IMG/VR virus record: IMGVR_UViG_3300005537_000505
Location: 1 to 20,804 of that record
From: a virus
Strand: one strand, 5' to 3'
DNA: 20,804 nt
Part shown: positions 13,938 to 20,108 of the stretch, in pieces
Layout of the letters: every line of letters starts with the position of its first letter
How positions within the stretch are numbered: the first letter of the stretch is position 1
Made by a program: the position numbers and the translations under genes
The notes under the pieces: model-generated
The model's database searches: none
What the model was told of the DNA's origin: nothing
The model's input: only the letters and a program-made list of their open reading frames with translations

Positions 13938-15086
13938 GTGAGCAGCCGGGTGGTGAAGCGGGCGTACAAGTACCGCTTCTACCCGACCCCGGAGCAGGCG
14001 GAGCTGCTGAACCGGACGTTCGGGTCGGTGCGGTACGTGTACAACCGGGCGCTCGCGGAACGGTCCCGGGCGTGGACACAGGACCAGAAGCGGGTCACGT
14101 TCGCGGAAACCTGCCGGATGCTCACCCAGTGGAAAGCGGACCCGGAGACATCCTGGCTGTACGAGGTATCCAACGTCGCGCTCCAGCAGGGGCTCCAGCA
14201 TCTCCAGCAGGCATACCTGAACTTCTGGGGCAAACGCTCCGGGTACCCGACGTTCAAATCGAAACGGAAGTCGCGGGCATCAGCGACGTTCACAACCTCG
14301 GGGTTCCGCTACCGGGACGGGCAGATCACGCTGGCGAAGATGGATGTCCCGCTGGATATCCGCTGGTCCCGCCCGCCGCCCGAATGCGCGGAGCCGTCCA
14401 CGGTGACGGTCAGCCGGGACGCGGCCGGACGGTGGCATGTCTCGATCCTGGTCGAGGAGACGATCGAGCCGCTTCCCCCGGCGCCAGCATCGGCGGTTGG
14501 GGTCGATGCCGGGATAACGTCGCTGGTGACCCTGTCGACCGGGGAGAAGATCACCAACCCGAAGTGCGAGAAACGGGACCGCGCCCGGCTGGCGAAGGCG
14601 CAGCGGAACCTGGCCCGCAAGCAGAAAGGCTCCCGCAACCGGGCCAGAGCGCGCGTCAAGGTCGCCCGCGTGTATGCCCGGATCACCGACCGCAGGACCG
14701 ATTTCCTGCACAAGTTGTCCACGAGGATCATCCGCGAGAACCAAACGGTGATCATCGAAGACCTGACCGTCCGCAACATGCTCAGGAACCATTCCCTGGC
14801 CCGCGCGATCTCCGATGCGTCCTGGTCGGAGTTCCGCAGGCAGCTGGAATACAAGGCGGACTGGTACGGCCGCACCGTCATCGCGGTCGACAGGTTCTAC
14901 CCGTCGAGCAGGACATGCTCTGCGTGCGGCCGCCTGGCCGCGTCGATGCCGCTGAACGTCCGGGAATGGGCGTGCCCCGCGTGCGGCACAGTCCACGACC
15001 GGGATATCAACGCCGCGAGGAACATACGAGCTGCCGGGCTGGCAGTGCTTGCCTGCGGAGATGGCGTAAGACCTGCCCGCACGTAG
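13938..15086 (+). CDS. tnpB: TnpB RNA-guided nuclease (IS200/IS605 / IS1341-type)
   Basis: The 382-residue product has every TnpB feature. The N-terminus AYKYRFYPTPEQAELLNRTF is typical. RuvC-I is SAVGVDAGITSL (Asp190), and RuvC-II is VIIEDLTVRNM (Glu274). A C4 zinc finger is formed by CSACG (327, 330) and CPACG (346, 349). RuvC-III is HDRDINAARNI (Asp354/356). No frameshift or stop interrupts it, so it is probably active. It works with the right-end RNA encoded by the end of its own gene to cut the donor site after transposon loss and restore the element. No TnpA transposase is in the window, so it would depend on one elsewhere. It sits between two inverted IS copies. The start is GTG 13938, apparently leaderless. 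Confidence 0.93.
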   Translation: MSSRVVKRAYKYRFYPTPEQAELLNRTFGSVRYVYNRALAERSRAWTQDQKRVTFAETCRMLTQWKADPETSWLYEVSNVALQQGLQHLQQAYLNFWGKRSGYPTFKSKRKSRASATFTTSGFRYRDGQITLAKMDVPLDIRWSRPPPECAEPSTVTVSRDAAGRWHVSILVEETIEPLPPAPASAVGVDAGITSLVTLSTGEKITNPKCEKRDRARLAKAQRNLARKQKGSRNRARARVKVARVYARITDRRTDFLHKLSTRIIRENQTVIIEDLTVRNMLRNHSLARAISDASWSEFRRQLEYKADWYGRTVIAVDRFYPSSRTCSACGRLAASMPLNVREWACPACGTVHDRDINAARNIRAAGLAVLACGDGVRPART

Positions 15087-15170
15087 TGCTGGTAGGCGAC
15101 CGTCCGTGAAACAGGAACCCCGGCCCGTGAGGGCCGAGAATCCCCTCCCTGAAGGAAGGGGAGAAGTCAA
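15020..15170 (+). ncRNA. omega-RNA / right end of TnpB element
   Basis: The 3' end of tnpB and the next ~85 nt contain the structures seen in omega-RNAs: CGGCCC-gtga-GGGCCG at 15121-15136, then a CCCCTCCCT / AGGAAGGGG hairpin (one mismatch) at ~15142-15160, then AGAAGTCAA, a typical IS605-type right terminus. The guide would be the sequence just beyond, beginning CTAGGAGGGAACC. The 5' edge of the RNA is not determinable here, and the right end is set by analogy with other IS1341-type elements. Confidence 0.6.
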
Positions 15171-16582
15171 GCTAGGAGGGAACCCCGAAACGAGCCGCGA
15201 AACTCAGCGCGGCGCGGGTTCCGGGTTCCGGAGTTAGCGTCCGGCCTGCGGTTTTGTCCTGTCTGTCCGGTAGTGCGTGTCCGCGCGGGACCGGGCGCGA
15301 TCTCATGGCCGCAATTCTCGTGTCCGGGCATGCCTGCGACCCCGCCAGCAGCGGGGTAATAGGCAGGGCTGCCTATGTCCGGGCGATGAGCAGCGCGGAT
15401 GCGAGCTGGGCGAAGATGGTCAGGTCCACGTGGAGCCGGACGCGGTAGATGCGCCGGACCCGCAGCGGCAGCGCGCCCCACTCGTTCTTGAGCCGGCCGA
15501 ATTCCCGCTCCACCGCGCCGCGCTGGTGATACAGGCTTTTCCATCGGGGCGTGCTGCGCGGGATCAGGGTGTGCAGCCGGTCCGCTTTCAGCCACGTGGA
15601 CGCGGGCGTGCACTCACCGGACGGGCAGCGCCACTTGGACGCTCCCCGCCTGGTGTCGGACCCGGCGAACGTCCACGTACCGTGCTCGCACGACGGCGGC
15701 AGGTGCTTGCCGGCCTTGACGGCGGGTGTCTGCCGCACTGGGATCACCGGCCGGATGTCCCGCTCTTCCAGCAGCGTGTACAGCGCCTGAGTGTCATAGC
15801 CACGGTCAAGGACCGCGATCGACGGGGCGAACCCGCGCCCGTTCGCGGCGTCGAGCAGCACCGGCACCGTGGGTATCTCGCTGTCTTTCGCGGTCTGCAC
15901 CTGCCACGCCACCGGCAGCCCGGTCACGATGTCCACGCACGCGTGAACCTTATAGCCGTAATACCCGCCGCCGCTGCGCGTGGAAATGGACGAGCGGTGA
16001 CCCCATGTCGCGTCCGGGTCGGAGAACTTCTCGCGCAGTTTCCCGCCGCGTGACACGTATTTCTGCCCGTTCGCGTAGGCGGGAAGGTCGGACCCGTCAA
16101 TAGCGACCGCGCTGCCCATTTCCGGGTTGAGGGAATGCAGTTCCGCCAGCACCTTCTCAATGCACGACGTGAGCATGTCCCCATGGGTCCGCAGCTTGAC
16201 CGTGAACCTGTAGCACGCGTCCGTGGACGGGGCCGCACCCAGCACGTCCCGCAGCCCGGCGTGGTCAGCGACCAGCGCGACCGTCCGCGTCCACGTGGGC
16301 AGGCAGTACACGGACTTGACCAGCGTGATGCCGACCATGGCACGCACCGGGTAGCCGGGCCGGCCCGTCCACCGGGTCGCCTCAAGCTGGGCGATGAGCC
16401 CGGTGATCTCCGGGCTGTCCAGCAGCGCGGCAACCTGTGCGGCATCGCGCGGGAGTGATACGGTCGAAGCGGCCATGGAGTTGCATCTCCTGGTCCAGGC
16501 CCCCGGAGTGTTACCAGCACTCGCGGGGGTCGCCCTTTATTTCCTTTTCCCTTCTCTTCGACTATATCGCTTGGGTCTGACA
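15171..16582 (-). mobile_element. IS4/IS5-superfamily insertion sequence, right copy (inverted)
   Basis: This is the inverted homologue of 12488-13891. Read on the minus strand it starts at TGTCAGACCC (16582-16573), keeps the AAAGGAAATA and CCCCCGCGA segments, the transposase, GCATGCCCGGACACG (15333-15319), GGACAAAA (15259-15252), and ends at CCCTCCTAGC (15180-15171). Total length agrees with the left copy to within ~10 bp. The stretch beyond GGACAAAA is only weakly alike, so the real right terminus may be near 15250. Confidence 0.65.
15373..16476 (-). CDS. DDE transposase, right IS copy
   Basis: The 367-residue protein is a diverged homologue of the left copy, with the same DDE layout: VAIDGSDLPAY, IAVLDRGYDTQALY and GAVEREFGRLKNEW. 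The four-cysteine insert (CEHGTW ... CPSGEC) and the GGGYYGYKVHACVD motif are also kept. Differences are spread evenly (for example LRTHGDMLTSCIEK against LRKHSAMLAECTTR), so this is an independent lineage rather than a recent duplicate. The gene is intact. With the left copy it frames tnpB in an inverted, composite-transposon-like layout; either transposase might act on both sets of ends if the termini are similar enough. Confidence 0.9.
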   Translation of the reverse strand: MAASTVSLPRDAAQVAALLDSPEITGLIAQLEATRWTGRPGYPVRAMVGITLVKSVYCLPTWTRTVALVADHAGLRDVLGAAPSTDACYRFTVKLRTHGDMLTSCIEKVLAELHSLNPEMGSAVAIDGSDLPAYANGQKYVSRGGKLREKFSDPDATWGHRSSISTRSGGGYYGYKVHACVDIVTGLPVAWQVQTAKDSEIPTVPVLLDAANGRGFAPSIAVLDRGYDTQALYTLLEERDIRPVIPVRQTPAVKAGKHLPPSCEHGTWTFAGSDTRRGASKWRCPSGECTPASTWLKADRLHTLIPRSTPRWKSLYHQRGAVEREFGRLKNEWGALPLRVRRIYRVRLHVDLTIFAQLASALLIART

Positions 16583-16763
16583 TTTTCAGGGGTCCTGAAA
16601 GCCGCCATCGGCAGGAATTGTTGCTTTTCTAATATGGGCGAACTCGCGGGTTAATCCGGCCGCGCGCCTGCCGCGACGATGCTGAGAAGCCGGTGTGGCG
16701 TGGACGATTGGCCACGCCTGGCTATACTCTCAAGCAGCGCCTCAAGTAGCGCAGGCTGAATCG

Positions 16764-16837
16764 TGCCCCAGGCAGGGTTCCAACCTGCGACTGTCGGCTT
16801 AGCAGGCCGGCGCTCTATGCGACTGAGCTACTGGGGC
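16764..16837 (-). tRNA. tRNA with anticodon GCU (serine codons) on an arginine-like type I body
   Basis: The minus strand folds into a full cloverleaf of 74 nt. The acceptor is GCCCCAG/CTGGGGC (7 perfect pairs) and the D stem is GCTC/GAGC with loop AGTCGCATA. The anticodon stem is CCGGC/GCCGA (one C27-A43 mismatch) with loop CTGCTAA, giving U33 and anticodon GCU. A 5-nt variable region CAGTC follows, then T stem GCAGG/CCTGC with loop TTGGAAC and discriminator A. CCA is not encoded. Anticodon GCU means serine AGC/AGU, yet the long variable arm required of bacterial tRNA-Ser is absent. The body matches tRNA-Arg(UCU/CCU), including A20, C35 and U36. Position 19 is C rather than G and position 56 is G rather than C, a reciprocal swap that preserves the D-loop/T-loop pair. 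It may be a functional oddity or a decaying gene. Confidence 0.8.
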
Positions 16838-16880
16838 TGGAGGCTGCGGAGCCACTGGTATGGCCCCGCAGCCAGAGTTA

Positions 16881-16925
16881 GCCCCGGGAGGGCTGGGTGT
16901 CTGAGCCCGTCGGTCCTCCCGGGGC
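16881..16925. other. Strong 11-bp hairpin between tRNA and DUF5343-like gene
   Basis: GCCCCGGGAGG (16881-16891) and CCTCCCGGGGC (16915-16925) are perfect inverted arms around a 23-nt loop. On the minus strand it lies upstream of the tRNA; on the plus strand it is ~220 nt before the gene at 17143. It may end transcription arriving from either side or shape a leader RNA. Confidence 0.4.
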
Positions 16926-17142
16926 GGCTTCTCTCATAGGCATTCGCTCCCAACTCAGGAAGTAAGCCGCGCTCCCACCGGAGCTTAGCGCACTGAAGGC
17001 GTGCGTGGGGCGCGGTGATGGGCTTGCCGCCTCGCGTGTCCCTCCGGGCGGATCGGTGTAGGCGCGCATGTCCCTCGGCGAGTTGCTGAATCGGTCCGGT
17101 GTTCCCGCTAAGATGCTCTTGGCGACACTTGGAGGAACGGCC

Positions 17143-17994
17143 ATGCCGAGCGCAAGGGGACACGTGAAGGACGGGAAGAGCCCGACGGCCTTTCCGATCA
17201 TCCCGCTCAAGGACGTAGTGGAAATGGCGTGCCTGATTGGCCGACGGGGCGGCAGGTGCCGATTTGATGAGCTTGCCAGCTCACTGGACCAGGTCAGGAC
17301 CAGCGGCGCGTTCCGGGGGCGGACGGCCGCCGGCCGTATGTTCGGTGCAACAGAGACTGTCGGCAGTGAGCTGGTCCTTACCGACATCGGACGGCGCATG
17401 GCCGCGTCGCCCTCGGACGTGGACATGCTGGCGGAAGCCTTCCTGAGCGTGGAGCTATACGGGAAACTGTTCGACCGGTACGCCGCCGACGGCGGGAAGC
17501 TGCCTGCTGTAGACGTCATCGACGTGGACATCGAGCGTCTCGGAGTACCCGAGCACCGGGCGACCAGGGCGCGTCAGGTCTTCATCCGGAGCGCAGAGAC
17601 CGCCGGATTCTTCCGCTCGGGTCGCGACCGGCTCATCCGCCCCAACGGAGGTAGCATCGCAGTCGGGCGTAGTGCCGTGCCCGAGCGCAAGGAGCCTGCG
17701 GAAGTGTTTCATCCAGAAGCAGAAGTGGTGCTTGCGATGCCAACGCCGGCACCGCCGTCGCACTCACTACCGCCGTCGCACTCACTACCGCCGTTGATGC
17801 AGGCGCTGGTGGACAGACTGCCGGCTGAGGGCGAGCGGTACACACCTCAGCAGCGCGAGCACTGGCTTGAGACAGCGAAGAACGTCCTCGACCTTGTCTA
17901 CGTGGATGATGCACCCGCGCCGCCGTCTGCCAGCCCGAACGGGCACACAGGCTCGTACCCGGAACCGGTGATTCAACCCGAAACGCGGGCATGA
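17143..17994 (+). CDS. DUF5343-like protein with low-complexity tail
   Basis: The 283-residue product starts at ATG 17143, with GGAGGA 7 nt upstream. Residues ~15-165 resemble DUF5343: a helical N-terminal part (IIPLKDVVEMACLIGRRGG), a central ELVLTDIGRRMAASPSD segment with the family's 'LT..G' turn, then LSVELYGKLFDRY and RARQVFIRSAETAGFFR near the end of the domain. The tail is Pro/Ser-rich and contains a tandem PPSHSL repeat at ~204-217, then a helix (REHWLETAKNVLDLVYV). DUF5343 has a winged-helix-like look and appears in islands and defence-type regions, but its role is not known. It is convergent with the DUF397 gene and overlaps its 3' end by 22 bp. A lone gene next to the odd tRNA. Confidence 0.65.
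   Translation: MPSARGHVKDGKSPTAFPIIPLKDVVEMACLIGRRGGRCRFDELASSLDQVRTSGAFRGRTAAGRMFGATETVGSELVLTDIGRRMAASPSDVDMLAEAFLSVELYGKLFDRYAADGGKLPAVDVIDVDIERLGVPEHRATRARQVFIRSAETAGFFRSGRDRLIRPNGGSIAVGRSAVPERKEPAEVFHPEAEVVLAMPTPAPPSHSLPPSHSLPPLMQALVDRLPAEGERYTPQQREHWLETAKNVLDLVYVDDAPAPPSASPNGHTGSYPEPVIQPETRA
17752..17787 (+). repeat. Two tandem 18-bp units inside a coding region
   Basis: CCGCCGTCGCACTCACTA is repeated exactly twice (17752-17769, 17770-17787), followed by CCGCCG, encoding PPSHSL twice. Perfect identity suggests recent replication slippage within the linker of the DUF5343-like protein. Confidence 0.9.
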
Positions 17995-18275
17995 CCAAGG
18001 GGCACCCCCGGCACGGGAATGCCCCCGTATGCGCGTCCCTGAGTTCGTCGGCCTAACGGCAGGCGTCCGGACTCGTCGAGGCCGAACCCGCCGCTGCGCA
18101 CCCTGGCGATGAACGCCTGCCACTCGGCCTGGGCGCAGCGGTGGACCGGCCCACTGCCGTGCTGCTTGGTGTCGCGGACCAGGATCGTCCCGTCGGCGTC
18201 CTGCCCGATTTCGACGCAGTTGCCGCCGCCGTTCCCTGAGTAGCTGGACTTCCTCCAGCCGTTCACGTTTTCCAT
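17973..18275 (-). CDS. DUF397 protein (Scr2-like partner), right copy, extended C-terminus
   Basis: The 100-residue product opens with WRKSSYSGNGGGNCVEIG, then ILVRDTKQ and WQAFIARVRSGGF, all DUF397 hallmarks. The ATG overlaps the XRE gene by 13 nt, exactly as in the left copy. Unlike that copy, it does not stop after the core (~residue 65) but runs a further ~35 residues, Gly/Arg/Pro-rich, into the 3' end of the convergent DUF5343-like gene. The extension looks like read-through into formerly non-coding DNA after stop-codon loss, so its function is doubtful while the core should still work with the XRE partner. Confidence 0.85.
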   Translation of the reverse strand: MENVNGWRKSSYSGNGGGNCVEIGQDADGTILVRDTKQHGSGPVHRCAQAEWQAFIARVRSGGFGLDESGRLPLGRRTQGRAYGGIPVPGVPLGHARVSG

Positions 18276-19093
18276 TTCTCTTCCGCCACCTTCATGATCA
18301 AGTCCCGTGACTGGCCCCGTGACAGCGCATCTCCCCGCACCCGGTCAAACGCTACAGCCGCCTTGCGTACCAGTGAGCGCTTCTCGACCGTCTGGTCCTC
18401 CACGCCTTCCATCCGCAGCGTGTCCGGCATGCCGTCCGCGCTGGCGATGTCGAACGCACCGCCGAGTCCGGCGTTGGCCCCGTTGACGGCAGGGATCACC
18501 TGCACCACCAGGAACGGGCGGCGTGACCACTCGGCCACCTGCACCAGCGCGTCGTGCATCACCTGCGGCGAGCCGATCAGGCGGTGCAGCACCGCCTCGT
18601 CCAGCACCACCACGGTATCGGGCGGGTCGCCCCGCTCGAACACGGCCTGACGCTCCAGCCGCGCCGACACCAGCCCGTCGATCATGTCCTCGCTGGTATC
18701 GGACTGTGCCGCAAGGAACAGCGCCCGCGCGTACTCCGCCGTCTGGAGCAGGCCCGGTATCAGCACCGGGGACCATATCCGCAGCGACTGCGCCTCATGC
18801 TCAGCCTCAAGCCAGTCCTCGAACCACGTCGGGACCGGCCCGTCACTGGCGCGCGCCAGCCTCGCCAGCCGGGTGAACAGATCCTCATCCAGCCCGCACG
18901 CGGAGCACCACGCCGACAGCACGTCCGGTGTCGGCGGGCGCTCCCCGGTCTCCGCCTTCGTGACGACTGTCCGGTCGAACCCGAGCCGGGCGGCCAGTGC
19001 CTCCTGGCTGCTGAACCCGGCCGTCATCCGGGCCCGGCGAAGTTCCCCGCCGAGGAACGCGCGGGGGTCGGTGTCCGGGTCGCGTCTGGTCAT
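18263..19093 (-). CDS. Scr1-type XRE regulator (HTH + DUF5753), right copy
   Basis: The 276-residue product has exactly the same length as the left copy and is collinear with it. The HTH at ~12-75 includes SQEALAARLGFDRTVVTKAE. DUF5753 follows with WSPVLIPGLLQTAEYARALF and VVQVIPAVNGANAGLGGAFD. Substitutions cluster in the region between the HTH and DUF5753 and in ERQAVFERGDPPDTVVV, whereas the C-terminal 70 residues are almost unchanged, including the PDTLRMEGVEDQT stretch. The recognition helix is the same as in the left copy, so cross-regulation of both loci is likely. It is divergent from the HATPase gene at 19212, with 118 bp between. Confidence 0.9.
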   Translation of the reverse strand: MTRRDPDTDPRAFLGGELRRARMTAGFSSQEALAARLGFDRTVVTKAETGERPPTPDVLSAWCSACGLDEDLFTRLARLARASDGPVPTWFEDWLEAEHEAQSLRIWSPVLIPGLLQTAEYARALFLAAQSDTSEDMIDGLVSARLERQAVFERGDPPDTVVVLDEAVLHRLIGSPQVMHDALVQVAEWSRRPFLVVQVIPAVNGANAGLGGAFDIASADGMPDTLRMEGVEDQTVEKRSLVRKAAVAFDRVRGDALSRGQSRDLIMKVAEEKWKT

Positions 19094-19158
19094 CGTGGCA
19101 AGCCTCCAGCAGCACAGTGGCGGATCGTGGCAGGCGCATTCGTCACGTAAACCAAGCG

Positions 19159-19182
19159 TGCCCTTTCACGCTGTGATCGGCA
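19159..19182. promoter_or_regulatory. Conserved dyad in HATPase/XRE divergent promoter, right copy
   Basis: On the minus strand it reads TGCC-GAT-CAC-AGC-GTG-AAAG-GGCA, matching 9786-9809 except in the dyad centre and one flanking base. It sits between the divergent XRE and HATPase starts at the same distance from both as in the left locus. Confidence 0.5.
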
Positions 19183-19211
19183 ATAGCCGGCACAGTACGG
19201 AGGGGACAGCG

Positions 19212-19619
19212 ATGGAACACACGGCAGTCGAGACCTCAATGCGGCTGCTCCATGCCGTCTACCCCGCCGAGCCCGCGCAGGTCAGGCACGCCCGGAAAGC
19301 ACTCGCCGGCCTGCTCGGCGACACCCCCGTCACCGACACCGCGCTGCTGATCGCGTCGGAGTTCGCCACCAACGCCGTCCTGCACAGCGCATCCCGCAAC
19401 GGCGGGACGTTCACCCTCCGCGCCGGGATCACCGGCAGCACCCTGCGGATAGAAGTGGAAGACAGCGGCGGCGCATGGAACAGCCAGCCGCACGACGACG
19501 GCAGGCCGCACGGGCTTGACGTGATAGAGGCATTCACCGGACCCGGCAACTGGGGCATCATCGGGGACGCCGGCGGGCGCACCGCCTGGGTCTACCTCAC
19601 CATCCCCGCAGCAGGGTAG
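19212..19619 (+). CDS. HATPase-domain regulator (RsbW/AbaA-like anti-sigma type), right copy
   Basis: The 135-residue product parallels the left copy: YPAEPAQVRHARKALAGLL, N box EFATNAVLHSASRNGG, G1 IEVEDSGGAW, and HGLDVIEAFTGPGNWGIIG. The start ATG 19212 follows GGAGGGGACAGCG. A much longer upstream frame is the shadow of the XRE gene on the other strand and is rejected. Identity with the left copy is lower than for the XRE genes, suggesting relaxed constraint or partner divergence. The GHKL fold without a receiver or dimerisation domain indicates an anti-sigma or Ser-kinase type role in the cytoplasm. Confidence 0.85.
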   Translation: MEHTAVETSMRLLHAVYPAEPAQVRHARKALAGLLGDTPVTDTALLIASEFATNAVLHSASRNGGTFTLRAGITGSTLRIEVEDSGGAWNSQPHDDGRPHGLDVIEAFTGPGNWGIIGDAGGRTAWVYLTIPAAG

Positions 19620-19696
19620 CCCGCCGACAGCACGACGCCGGGCAAGATCCAGGATGACCCCGGACCCGCCCGGCGTGGCTTGCACGTTCCTGGCCT

Positions 19697-19736
19697 CGTT
19701 CCGTGGAACGATTGCCGGTTGGGAACTCACGGAACG
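19697..19736. promoter_or_regulatory. Inverted repeats with GTTCC/GGAAC boxes upstream of DUF3892 gene
   Basis: CGTTCCGTG (19697-19705) and CACGGAACG (19728-19736) are perfect 9-bp arms. Inside the first arm lies a 12-bp palindrome, GTTCCGTGGAAC (19698-19709). These lie ~100 nt before the gene at 19833 and could be an operator or, for the HATPase gene ending at 19619, a terminator-like hairpin. Confidence 0.4.
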
Positions 19737-19808
19737 TAGCGGCCGTTCGCAGCGGCTCTGGCTACGTTAGCGCTTTCATGCTGCCGCCGGCAGCAGGCGC
19801 GCCGTTCT

Positions 19809-19829
19809 GTTCCCTAACCGAAAGGGAAC
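19809..19829 (+). promoter_or_regulatory. Hairpin covering the ribosome binding site of the gene at 19833
   Basis: GTTCCCT (19809-19815) pairs perfectly with AGGGAAC (19823-19829) around AACCGAA. The 3' arm contains the only purine-rich Shine-Dalgarno candidate (AAAGGGAA), 3-6 nt before the ATG, so the hairpin would hide it. It also repeats the GTTCC/GGAAC theme of 19697-19736. Confidence 0.45.
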
Positions 19830-19832
19830 TCA

Positions 19833-20108
19833 ATGAGCGAATTCCTGATCACGTGCGTCCGGATGAGCGGGCGCACCGCTGCGGGCCATCACCACATCGT
19901 CAGCGTGGGCGTCGGCGGCGAGCAGTTCACCGTAGAGGAGATCTACCAGGCAATCGATGCGGGACACAGGTTCCGCACTGCGAGCCCGTCATCGGGGACG
20001 GAAGCGCCCGTAGCCAAGTACCACTGCGCCTGCGGTCTTGACACGCTCCGCTCGCACTCGGACAAGTACTGGGACAACAACCTGGACAACCTGCCTGCGT
20101 GCCCGTAA
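19833..20108 (+). CDS. DUF3892-family protein
   Basis: The 91-residue product matches DUF3892 in layout: opening strand FLITCVRMSG, then HHIVSVGV, a helix start QFTVEEIYQAIDAGHRFRT, and the C-terminal segment DTLRSHSDKYWDNNLDNLP-x-C, where the 'dNLl.lP.C' ending is the family's hallmark. A C-A-C pair at ~74-76 and the terminal Cys could bind metal. The function of the family is unknown. Start ATG 19833 is set by the AAAGGGAA just upstream, which lies in a hairpin. Its 3' end is overlapped by the opposing hypothetical gene. Confidence 0.8.
   Translation: MSEFLITCVRMSGRTAAGHHHIVSVGVGGEQFTVEEIYQAIDAGHRFRTASPSSGTEAPVAKYHCACGLDTLRSHSDKYWDNNLDNLPACP

Noticed and set aside
13916-15109. 397-codon plus-strand frame overlapping tnpB in another frame
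   Set aside because: It is a Pro/Gly/Arg-rich shadow of tnpB, which carries all RuvC and zinc-finger motifs in its own frame.
16697-16718. GGCGTGG/CCACGCC hairpin and TATACT box (16723-16728) just beyond the tRNA 3' end
   Set aside because: The hairpin has no T-tract and the TATACT points away from the tRNA with no good -35 and no nearby plus-strand gene; too weak to call a terminator or promoter.
16764-16837. tRNA gene as an attachment site of an integrated element
   Set aside because: No integrase gene is in the window and no second copy of the tRNA 3' end was found, so there is no support for attL/attR.
18684-19211. Upstream extension of the right HATPase frame over the XRE gene
   Set aside because: The extension is antisense to the XRE coding sequence; GGAGGGG before ATG 19212 and the length of the left copy fix the start.
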